Shown here in pieces: positions 33,231 to 40,707 of a stretch of 45,405 nucleotides of DNA. This DNA is from CAZOIA01 sp964579675 (GTDB lineage: Bacteria; Planctomycetota; Phycisphaerae; UBA1845; PWPN01), in contig CAZOIA010000016.1 in assembly GCA_964579675.1 (NCBI GenBank), forward strand, positions 1 to 45,405. The letters are read 5' to 3'. Below the pieces are notes generated by a model. That model was not told the DNA's origin, made no database searches, and worked only from the letters and a program-made list of their open reading frames with translations. A program made the translations under genes and the position numbers. Numbering within the stretch: position 1 is the stretch's first letter; every line of letters starts with the position of its first letter.

Positions 33231-35315
33231 ATGCGATGGGCAATCATCCTGTCGCTCATCCTGACCGGTTCCGCCGGCGCGGCGCCCGCGAGCGCGGATG
33301 GACCGCTGCAGGTAGCCCGCACCGCTCTGGAGCGGGCCCGCACCGCGCAGCGCGACATCATGCAGATACTGGCCGATCTCGATGCGGATCGACGTCGAGC
33401 CGGCTCGATCGCTGAGCTGCTCAACACGCTGGGCGCGATCCACCAGATGCAGGCGGCGACCGTGCGAAGCACACGGGCGATGATGGCCCGGACGTTCGGT
33501 AAGCCCGTGGACGCCCTGTCGGAGAAGGATCGCCAGGCGATCGAGCAGCTTGCCGTGGATGAGCGGGCAGTCCGGCTCCGATGGGCCGACTGGCTGGCCG
33601 GGTTCACCCGATATGTCACGAGTGCCCGCGACGCCCCTGCGGCGCTGGGCCGGCTGCACGCCCGGGCGACCGCCTCGCCGGCCGGCGACCTCATGGAACA
33701 AGTCGTCACTCAGATCAGCGCGAACCATCTCTCGCAGGCGGGCCAGACCGCCCAGGAGGCCGCTGACGAACTCGCCCGCCTCGGCCAGGCCTTGGAGGCG
33801 GCCACCATCAGCCCCGGCGATCTGATGGACAAGCATATCCGTGTCCTGCGAGAGATGATCGATCGCGAGAAGAACATCCGCTCCCGCGTAGAGGCCGGGC
33901 CGGCAACAGCGCTGGACTGGCGGCGGCTGCGGCGCGACCAGGCGGACGTCGGCGAGCAAGCGCGGATATTAACCTTTCCCGAGGGTGCCATCGTCCCCGG
34001 TTCGCGGGAACACATTCAATCGGCCCATCAGTCGATGCTCGAGGCTCACCGGCACCTCCGCCAGCGTCAGCAAGACCAGGCTGTCAACGCTGCCGATGCC
34101 GCCATCCGGGCCCTCGAACAGGCGCTCGAACTGGCTGAGACCCTCGGCAAGAAGGGCCTGGACACGGATATGCCCGCCATGGGGCCCATCAAGCCCAAGA
34201 GACCGCTCAAGTTCGGCGGCATGATGGCCCTGCCGGGCGAGGGCGGTGCCGGCGTGGACGTCAGCCCGATCGCGACGCTCGCGGCGGACATCGCGCTGGT
34301 AGCCAAGCTCCGCAAGCGCCAGGCCCAGCTCTACGCGGAGGCCACCGGCAAGGCGCCCGCCGGCCCGATGCCCGCCGGCCGGCAACGATCCTATGCCGCC
34401 CAGTTGCCCCAGGTGATCCGCCGGGTCGAGCTGTACGCCGAAGCGGTCGCCACCAGCCTGGAAGAAGCACGGGCAGCGATGGTGGAATCGGCCCATCGGC
34501 TCGCGTCGGACGACCGGCAGGGCTCCGTGCCCCACCAGGAGGTGGCGCTGGATCGGCTCGCCTCGGCCGAGGCTCAGATGCGGCAGTTCTGGAAGGAACT
34601 GATGGAATACATGGCCCGGATCTCGACCGTTCCCGGCCAGGTCCCGTCGCACGGGGCCAACCAGGGCGAAGAGGAGAAGGCCAAGACGGACATGTTCCTG
34701 ACCCTGTTCCGCGAGATCGTCCGCGTGGGGCGGCTCATGAAGGATCTGGACATCCTGATTGCCAGGACCGAGGGCTGGGCTGCCGCCCGAGACGCGGCCG
34801 ACCCGGCCGCGGTGGCCGAGGCTGCTACCCGCCACCGCCAGCTCACGAGGACCGGTCTGGACATCCTCGAGAACCTCAAGCCGTTGCCGGGCGAGGTCGT
34901 GGGCTCGCTGCCGGAGGCGGTGCTCGAAGCATCGCAGTGGATCCAGGGTGCGGCCGACATGCTCGACGAGCAGAACTTCAGCGAGGCCCTCAAGCGGCAG
35001 CGCCTGGCCGTGGAGTTCCTGGAGAACGCCTGGACGATCATGGCCCAGTCGATGGCCACGCTCTCCGAGGGCCAGCAGGCCGACGAGAACGAGCAGAAGG
35101 ACCGGCAGGGGAAGCCCCGGATGGGCCCGGACGACAGCGGGGCGGTGACGGCCGCCGATAAGGGCGACGACGGCAAGCCCTGGTACTGGAACCTGCCCCC
35201 CCGGGCTCGCGAGGCGATCAGCCAGTCGTTGGCCCAGCCGCTGCCGCCCGAGTACGAATCAGCCATCAAACGGTATTACGAGCGGCTCAGCAACCGGAAC
35301 AAAGGTGGACGCTGA
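33231..35315 (+). CDS. Secreted helical/coiled-coil protein
   Basis: A 694-residue protein with a signal peptide (MRWAIILSLILTGSAGAAPASA, cleavage near ASA-DG). The remainder is almost entirely alpha-helical, rich in A, R, E and Q (ARTALERARTAQRDIM, AADAAIRALEQALELAETL, RLAVEFLENAWTIMAQSM), with a glycine-rich stretch near the middle (FGGMMALPGEGGAGV). The C-terminus has WYWNLPPRAREAISQSL and YESAIKRYYERLS, a pattern I recall from planctomycete proteins next to DUF4175 genes. It probably acts in the periplasm as a partner of the preceding membrane protein; its start follows that stop after one base (TGAG-ATG), so they are translated together. No enzyme motif. Confidence 0.75.
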   Translation: MRWAIILSLILTGSAGAAPASADGPLQVARTALERARTAQRDIMQILADLDADRRRAGSIAELLNTLGAIHQMQAATVRSTRAMMARTFGKPVDALSEKDRQAIEQLAVDERAVRLRWADWLAGFTRYVTSARDAPAALGRLHARATASPAGDLMEQVVTQISANHLSQAGQTAQEAADELARLGQALEAATISPGDLMDKHIRVLREMIDREKNIRSRVEAGPATALDWRRLRRDQADVGEQARILTFPEGAIVPGSREHIQSAHQSMLEAHRHLRQRQQDQAVNAADAAIRALEQALELAETLGKKGLDTDMPAMGPIKPKRPLKFGGMMALPGEGGAGVDVSPIATLAADIALVAKLRKRQAQLYAEATGKAPAGPMPAGRQRSYAAQLPQVIRRVELYAEAVATSLEEARAAMVESAHRLASDDRQGSVPHQEVALDRLASAEAQMRQFWKELMEYMARISTVPGQVPSHGANQGEEEKAKTDMFLTLFREIVRVGRLMKDLDILIARTEGWAAARDAADPAAVAEAATRHRQLTRTGLDILENLKPLPGEVVGSLPEAVLEASQWIQGAADMLDEQNFSEALKRQRLAVEFLENAWTIMAQSMATLSEGQQADENEQKDRQGKPRMGPDDSGAVTAADKGDDGKPWYWNLPPRAREAISQSLAQPLPPEYESAIKRYYERLSNRNKGGR

Positions 35316-35316
35316 C

Positions 35317-36612
35317 ATGTGTACAGGGCCCGGGCTTCGGAGTTCAGGGTTCAGCTTGGCGTTCGGCAGCGACGCGAACGGGAGCGCGCCGGCTTTGCGA
35401 AGCCGCGAGCGGCCAGGTCGGCGGTGCAACCCGCTTCTCAGTTCTCAATTCTCGACTCTCGGTTCTCGACCCCGAGCTCCTTTTGGAAGTATTCATCATT
35501 CATCATTCATCATTCATCGTTCATCGTTCACCGTTCATCGTTCATCATTCATCATTCATCATTCATCGTTCACCTGTCATCGTTGTCTTGCCGCTGCGGT
35601 GCTCGCGTTTGTGATCGCGGGCTCGGCCGCTACGCCGGCACGGGCCCAATCGGCTGATGATCCCCGGCGTGAAGACCGCACGTTGGAGATCATGCCGGAG
35701 CTGCGGCAGTCGATCGATCGCGGCCTGGACTATCTCGCTTCGCAGCAGGCCCCGGACGGCTCGTGGACGGGGGCCCGGGGCAGGAACACGGGGGTGGCCT
35801 CGTTTGCCGTGCTCGGCTTCATGTCCACCGGCGTAGTGCCGAACCGCGGAGCCCGCGGGCGCGTCGTCGCCCGCGGCATCGACTACGTGCTGGGCAACGC
35901 CCAACTCAGCGGACTCATCTCCAACCCGCGGGACACCGCCCACGGGCCCATGTACGAACACGCCATGAGCACCTTACTGCTGGCCCAGGTCTGGGGGATG
36001 TACGATCGGCCGGGGGTGCTGGATGCGCTGCAGCGGGCGGTGGATCTGATCATCTCCTGCCAGAACGACCAGGGCGGGTGGCGGTATCAGCCGCAGCCCG
36101 CGGACGCCGACGTCTCCGTGACCGTCATGCAACTGGTGGCCCTGCGGGCTGCCAAGAACGCAGGCCTGCGGGTCCCCAAGCGGACCTTCGACGCCGCCAT
36201 CAACTACGTGAAAAGCTGTGCCATGCCCAGCGGCGGGTTCCTCTATCAGCCCGGCGTCGGGGCAGAGGGATATGCCCGCACCGCCGCCGGCACCTGCTCG
36301 CTCCTGACCAGCGGCGACTACGAGTCGCGGGAGGCGCTGGGCGGCATTGAATACCTCCAGCGGAACAAGGCCCCCGAGGTCCGCGGCGACGACCACCTGC
36401 ACTATGGCCTGTACTATGCCGCCCAGGCGATGTACCAGGCAACCGATCCCAAGCAGTGGCAACTGTGGTTCCCGCCGAGCCGCGACGAGCTGCTCGCCCG
36501 CCAGCAGCCGGACGGTCACTGGGACGGCGAAGCCGGCCCGATCTACGGAACCGCGATGAGCATCCTCACCCTGTCCGTGCCGTACCGCTACCTGCCGGTT
36601 TATCAACACTGA
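35317..36612 (+). CDS. Squalene-cyclase-like (alpha/alpha-toroid) secreted protein with repeat-invaded N-terminus
   Basis: The mature domain (~residues 125-430) has prenyltransferase/squalene-oxidase type repeats (GLDYLASQQAPDGSWTG, NDQGGWRYQPQPADADVSV, LLARQQPDGHWDGEAGP). The catalytic DXDD of true cyclases is absent, so it is probably not a cyclase. ATG 35317 follows AAAGGTGG (35301-35308) at 8 bases and lies one base after the previous stop, repeating the pattern of the preceding gene pair. However, the export-signal-like stretch (LAAAVLAFVIAGSAATPARA) comes only at ~91-110, after ~90 residues encoded by low-complexity and 7-base repeat DNA (for example HRSSFTV HRSSFII). Either the real start is GTG 35599, which leaves a short signal, or an insertion has lengthened the 5' end while keeping the frame open. 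Confidence 0.75.
   Translation: MCTGPGLRSSGFSLAFGSDANGSAPALRSRERPGRRCNPLLSSQFSTLGSRPRAPFGSIHHSSFIIHRSSFTVHRSSFIIHHSSFTCHRCLAAAVLAFVIAGSAATPARAQSADDPRREDRTLEIMPELRQSIDRGLDYLASQQAPDGSWTGARGRNTGVASFAVLGFMSTGVVPNRGARGRVVARGIDYVLGNAQLSGLISNPRDTAHGPMYEHAMSTLLLAQVWGMYDRPGVLDALQRAVDLIISCQNDQGGWRYQPQPADADVSVTVMQLVALRAAKNAGLRVPKRTFDAAINYVKSCAMPSGGFLYQPGVGAEGYARTAAGTCSLLTSGDYESREALGGIEYLQRNKAPEVRGDDHLHYGLYYAAQAMYQATDPKQWQLWFPPSRDELLARQQPDGHWDGEAGPIYGTAMSILTLSVPYRYLPVYQH
35434..35468 (+). repeat. 7-base repeats of the TTCTCR type within coding sequence
   Basis: Five heptads CTTCTCA, GTTCTCA, ATTCTCG, ACTCTCG, GTTCTCG. They are the reverse complement type of the array that begins on the moxR stop, about 10 kb away, and match the inverted array at 25180-25207. 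Confidence 0.85.
35491..35580 (+). repeat. 13-unit CRTTCAT repeat array within coding sequence
   Basis: ATTCAT followed by twelve heptads of CATTCAT or CGTTCAT (with CGTTCAC and CTGTCAT variants) to 35580. It is the reverse complement of the ATGAAYG array at 31207. The array has no stop in any plus-strand frame; in the open frame it encodes a 7-residue periodic peptide (HHSSFII, HRSSFTV, HRSSFII, HHSSFTC). Losing or gaining one unit shifts the frame by one base. Confidence 0.93.
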
Positions 36613-36620
36613 GGTTGCCG

Positions 36621-37817
36621 ATGCCTGCGGTGAGTCCTGTTATAGCGGCCAGGCACGCGTATGTGTGGCGGGTGCTGCGTTTTCTCACGTTCGTCTTGTT
36701 GACGGCGTCTTTACCGGCGTCGGGGGGCGTCCTTGTCCTGACGGAGGATCGGGCCATCGAGGCGGCCGACGTGCGGATCGGCAGCGACGGCGACGTGGTG
36801 GTGATCAACCCGGACGGAACCGTCGCCGCCCGGATCGCCGCCGAGAAGCTCGTGCTTCTTCGCTTCGACGTCCGAGCGCGCCGTACTCAGCCCCGGGCGT
36901 GGCTCTATCTGCACGATGGCCGCCGGATCAGCGGCGATTCGCTGGAGATCGGTCCCGACCGCGCGGTGCTCAGGGGTGCCGGCCGGGTGGACACGACGGT
37001 GTCGCGGGACGAGCTGGCCGTTCTCTTCTTCCGGGCCGCCCCACCTGAGCCGAAGCCGCCGGCCGCGGGCGTGCGGATCATTTCCACAAACGGGGACATC
37101 CTCGATGCCCCGGTGATCGAATTGACCGACGTCGGCGTCCTGGTGGAGATTGACCCAGAGTCAGAACCCCTCCACCTGGCCCGCGACCGGGTGGCGGGCG
37201 TGATCTGGCCGGCCCGCGCCGCCGCCGGTCCGACACCGCGTGATCCGACCCGCCGGCTTGTCGATCTTCGCACGGGCGAGCGGTTGATCGGTCAGGTGGT
37301 ATCCCTCGATGGTCAGGTGTTGCTCTTGAAGACGGGTAATACGTCGCGGACGATCCACCGCCGGGAGGTCGGCGCGATCTGGTTCGGGCGACGCACGGTA
37401 CGGGCGGCGGAGGATCAGGTTCCCGCAGCCCCGGCGTCTGAAGACCGGCCCCGGTACCGCCGGGGGCTCAATGCGCTGGGTGCTCCACTTCGGCTCGGCC
37501 GGCGGGTCTATCATCGCGGCCTGGGGCTCCGGGGACCGGAGACCATCGACGTCCCGGTGCCCGCAGGTGCCCGATGGTTTCTCGCATACCTCGGGGCCGA
37601 TGCCGACGCCGCCCCGTTTGCTCTAATATCATTGGAGGTTCTCGTGGATGGCCAGAGACGAATGCACCACCAGGGCGTCGCCCCCGGCGAGCTGGCCCGG
37701 CCCGTCGCGGTAGCCGTTCAGGGTGCGACGCAGATCACGCTGGGGGTGCACCCGTCCGGCGACGAGGCCACCGGCTGCCTTGGAGACTTCGCCGATGCGA
37801 TCTTCATCATCGATTGA
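36621..37817 (+). CDS. Secreted protein with C-terminal NPCBM-like domain
   Basis: A 398-residue protein. An N-terminal hydrophobic segment (WRVLRFLTFVLLTASLPASGG) is a probable signal peptide. Residues ~30-270 are beta-rich repeats describing small barrels (AWLYLHDGRRISGDSL, VDLRTGERLIGQVVSLDGQVLLL). Residues ~275-398 resemble the NPCBM/NEW2 sugar-binding domain (YHRGLGLRGPETIDVPVP, ARWFLAYLGADADA, ISLEVLVDGQ, ending FADAIFIID). It may bind glycans at the cell surface. ATG 36621 follows GAGG, which overlaps the previous stop region; an upstream in-frame extension lies inside the preceding gene. It overlaps the next gene by 23 bases. Confidence 0.8.
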   Translation: MPAVSPVIAARHAYVWRVLRFLTFVLLTASLPASGGVLVLTEDRAIEAADVRIGSDGDVVVINPDGTVAARIAAEKLVLLRFDVRARRTQPRAWLYLHDGRRISGDSLEIGPDRAVLRGAGRVDTTVSRDELAVLFFRAAPPEPKPPAAGVRIISTNGDILDAPVIELTDVGVLVEIDPESEPLHLARDRVAGVIWPARAAAGPTPRDPTRRLVDLRTGERLIGQVVSLDGQVLLLKTGNTSRTIHRREVGAIWFGRRTVRAAEDQVPAAPASEDRPRYRRGLNALGAPLRLGRRVYHRGLGLRGPETIDVPVPAGARWFLAYLGADADAAPFALISLEVLVDGQRRMHHQGVAPGELARPVAVAVQGATQITLGVHPSGDEATGCLGDFADAIFIID

Positions 37818-38619
37818 TCGCCCGCGGGCGATCAGAATGATTCTCGGGACCGCGGCCGGCTTGTTCGCGACCGCCGGGACCGTGCTTGCCATCACGGCCA
37901 GCCTCCTGGCGCGCCAAGGGGTCGCCGGTAATGCGACGGCTGGGCGAAGGGACCTCCTCATCAACGGCGGGTTCGAGCAGCACAAAGGCGTCGGCACCAT
38001 TCCCGCCGGCTGGCAGGCCCTCGACGAGAACCTTGAGTTCTTCGGATGGGTCGCACCCCGCGTCGAGCGATCGATCGGCGGGGTCGGTCCGCGCACCGGC
38101 CGCTACATGATCGGGCTCGCGACCGACATGATGGGCGTGGACACGAATGACCGGCAGTACCGCCTTCCCAGATCCGCCATTTTTCAGACGCTCACCGTAC
38201 CGGGCGGTACTCGGGGCACCTTCTCGGTCTACTACAACGACCTCGGGTCAACTGCCCTGTCCCACGTTTCCGCGATCCGGCTGGCCTACACGATCGACAA
38301 CGCCGAGATCAGCACGATCAAGTTCCCCAAGGAGCTCGGCAGCAAGCCCGCCGCCCCCGGAACCGGGCCAGGCCTGTGGTCGAAACCCTACTTTCGCGTC
38401 TCGCAGAAGCTGCCCTCGACCCAGGCCGCGGTCGGCGACTGGAGCCTGGCCGCCATCCCCATCCTCGTCGAGACCGACGCCCCGGAGGCCAGACTCACGC
38501 TCTGGATCGGCATCTTCGACCACCAGAACAGCACTGAACTGGGCTATTACCGTATCGACGATGCGTCGTTTGTCATCGACCGCGGTCCGCCATGTTCGTC
38601 GTCGGCGCCTCATCGTTGA
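37795..38619 (+). CDS. Exported protein, carbohydrate-binding-like fold
   Basis: About 274 residues, no named family. A hydrophobic helix (MILGTAAGLFATAGTVLAITASLL) near the N-terminus is a signal anchor or signal peptide; the start may be ATG 37795 (TTGGAG upstream) or ATG 37837. The rest is beta-rich; LLINGGFEQHKGVGTIPAGW and the closing LGYYRIDDASFVID are typical of jelly-roll carbohydrate-binding modules. It overlaps the NPCBM-type gene and ends the plus-strand series. Copy B of the 218-bp element is inserted 25 bases after its stop codon (TSD from 38636). Confidence 0.7.
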   Translation: MRSSSSIDRPRAIRMILGTAAGLFATAGTVLAITASLLARQGVAGNATAGRRDLLINGGFEQHKGVGTIPAGWQALDENLEFFGWVAPRVERSIGGVGPRTGRYMIGLATDMMGVDTNDRQYRLPRSAIFQTLTVPGGTRGTFSVYYNDLGSTALSHVSAIRLAYTIDNAEISTIKFPKELGSKPAAPGTGPGLWSKPYFRVSQKLPSTQAAVGDWSLAAIPILVETDAPEARLTLWIGIFDHQNSTELGYYRIDDASFVIDRGPPCSSSAPHR

Positions 38620-38644
38620 AAGACCGGCCGGAGCTGGCTGACCC

Positions 38645-38862
38645 GGGTGCATGACACTTTGGGCGGCTTGTTGGAAGGCGCCGCCCCCAGGTGTTTCCGA
38701 ACCGCGCCCGTAAGGAAGCGGACCCCCTCTCCGTAGCGAGCCCGTAAGGAAGCGGCCCTGGCGCATCCGCAGATACTCCCCTCCCTGACGGTCGGGGTTC
38801 GGAAAAGCGAGGTGCCGTCCCCTTCTCCGCCCAAAGGTCCCCGCCGGAACTGTCACGCACCC
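38645..38862 (-). mobile_element. 218-bp MITE-like element, copy B
   Basis: Same element as copy A, in reverse orientation: GGGTGCATGACAC at the left and TGTCACGCACCC at the right, flanked by perfect 9-bp duplications GGCTGACCC at 38636-38644 and 38863-38871. By eye, 217 of 218 bases equal copy A after reverse complement. Near-identity together with intact target duplications suggests recent movement. It lies between the end of the MoxR gene series and the first TolC-like gene, in a 378-base gap with no other gene; the remaining bases before the next ribosome site show nothing firm. Confidence 0.9.
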
Positions 38863-38997
38863 GGCTGACCCTGGTTCCAAGAGGGATGGTGGGATTCTCG
38901 ACCGATTTCCGATAAACATGGGGGTTCAACCCACCTGATGGCGGCCGGGACGCCGCAGCGGTGTGGAACCGCCGTCGGCTCATCGAGCTCTGGAGAT

Positions 38998-40686
38998 ATG
39001 CTGAGAGTGACCTTGCTGAATCACATTCGTGATTGGCGCACACTCTGTCTCCCTATCGGGTGCGTCGGCGTGCTGAGCCTGGGAGGGTGTTCGGGGCTGT
39101 TCCAGCCGCAGGTGGAGCCTTACCACGGTGGTTGGGGCGTGAATCGCCGGATGCAGTTGTGGGAGGTCGCTGCTCCGGCCGGCCCGGTGGGCCCGGCCAC
39201 GACGCAGCCGGCGGCGGCTGAGCGGCCGGCCAGCCAGCCGGCGGACACCTCGGACCCGCAGGTCCAGCCCTATCGGCTGAATACGGAGAACATCGTCAAG
39301 CTGTTTTTCCACAAGGGCCCGCTGGTGGCGGCGAGCCGCGAGGAGATGATTGCAGCCCAGCACGGGTTGGATGAGTTCAAGGCCAACCTGAGCCGGTTCG
39401 AGCCCTTCGCCAGGTTCGATGCGGACACGTCGCGTTTCCCCGAGCGGCGAGATTCCGAGGGCCTCAACGGTGAGGCCGCCGTCGGCATCGAGAAGGAGAC
39501 CTTCGACGGGGCGGTCATACGCCTCGAAGGCGGGCTGAGCGGGCAGCGGGTCCGGTTCGGTGACGTGGAGGAGGACGAGGAGGACGTTGAGGAGGGCAGC
39601 GGCGGGCTGATCCGGGCCCGGATCGAGGTCCCGTTCGTCGGCTCCAGAAAACGCCAGGACCGGGTAATCTCCGCCGCCTTCCAGGAATCGACCGCCCGCG
39701 GTGCGGTCCTGCGCTACTTGAGCAACTACCGGAGCTACGCCCGGGCCGCGTTGAACTACTACGACGGTACGTTGATGTACCTCAACTACAGCCGGGCGTA
39801 CGAGGAGAAGATCGATACGCTTCAGGAGCTACTGGACGATCCGCGGGTCAAACCGGAGGACCGGCTGCGGATCCAGTCGAGCGCGGGTGATGCCAAGGTG
39901 CTTCGCGATCAGTACCAGGCTTATTATCAGTCGTATCTGCTGTCGCTGCTGGAGTATCTGGGGATCGAGCCAGGCGAGGAGTACATCCTGGAGGAGCGTG
40001 CTCCCGACGACCCGAGCCGGTACTACGAGCGGACGCGCACGCCCGAGCAGCGGGAACAACTGCTCGCCGAGGCGTACGACAACAACCCGCAGTTCCGGGT
40101 GCTCAACGATGCGATCCAGGACGCCCAACTCAAGCGGTCGCAGGCGATCCTGGGCGAGCACGATATCACCGCGTTCATGGAGGGCACGCAGTTCTCGTTC
40201 GGTTCGGAGACGTACGATGACCGGGTCGGGGGGTGGACCGTGGGGGGTGGGGTCTCATTCCGGCTGAACGATCAACGGGTCCTGACCGCGTCGCGCAAGA
40301 AAGCGGAAGCGGAGATTCGGCAGTTCCAGGCGGAGATCGAAGCCGAGCAGCTCAGCGTCCAGCGGCAAGTGGCGGTGCAGTCGGCCACCCTCAGTTCGCA
40401 CGTTGACTCCAGGCCCCAGATCCTCGAAAACATCGACAAGGCCAGGAGAGAGTTCGAGGAGCGGCGCAAGGCTTATCTCAACGGGGAATCGTCCTCGCTG
40501 ACCATCGACGACGTGTTGACGTCGTTAAGCGCACTGACCACGGGCGGGATTCGGCTGGCCGCCAACCTGGACTACAGCGCGGCGGCGGAGAATGCGTTGA
40601 TGGCAGCCACGGGGGAAGTATATCGCCTGGTCGGCATGAAGATGGCGGACCACGGCAACGGGGTCGAGTTGCCGGAGACGAAGTGA
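38998..40686 (+). CDS. TolC-like outer-membrane lipoprotein 1
   Basis: A 562-residue protein with lipobox LGGC (lipidated Cys31, VLSLGGCSGLF). The helical body has two related halves (QESTARGAVLRYLSNYRSY, VLRDQYQAYYQSYLLSLLEYLGI; later KKAEAEIRQFQAEIEAEQLSVQRQVAVQSA and RREFEERRKAYLNGESSSLTI), which fits outer-membrane efflux proteins of the TolC family. It would form a trimeric channel-tunnel, but no adaptor or inner-membrane pump is nearby. ATG 38998 follows TGGAGAT. The next gene is a tandem paralogue 21 bases downstream. Confidence 0.78.
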   Translation: MLRVTLLNHIRDWRTLCLPIGCVGVLSLGGCSGLFQPQVEPYHGGWGVNRRMQLWEVAAPAGPVGPATTQPAAAERPASQPADTSDPQVQPYRLNTENIVKLFFHKGPLVAASREEMIAAQHGLDEFKANLSRFEPFARFDADTSRFPERRDSEGLNGEAAVGIEKETFDGAVIRLEGGLSGQRVRFGDVEEDEEDVEEGSGGLIRARIEVPFVGSRKRQDRVISAAFQESTARGAVLRYLSNYRSYARAALNYYDGTLMYLNYSRAYEEKIDTLQELLDDPRVKPEDRLRIQSSAGDAKVLRDQYQAYYQSYLLSLLEYLGIEPGEEYILEERAPDDPSRYYERTRTPEQREQLLAEAYDNNPQFRVLNDAIQDAQLKRSQAILGEHDITAFMEGTQFSFGSETYDDRVGGWTVGGGVSFRLNDQRVLTASRKKAEAEIRQFQAEIEAEQLSVQRQVAVQSATLSSHVDSRPQILENIDKARREFEERRKAYLNGESSSLTIDDVLTSLSALTTGGIRLAANLDYSAAAENALMAATGEVYRLVGMKMADHGNGVELPETK

Positions 40687-40707
40687 GACGAGAGGTCGGG
40701 ATCTACT

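Noticed and set aside
25085..35580. CRISPR arrays
   Set aside because: The repeats are 7-8 bases long without unique spacers between units, and no cas genes are present. They are short tandem repeats.
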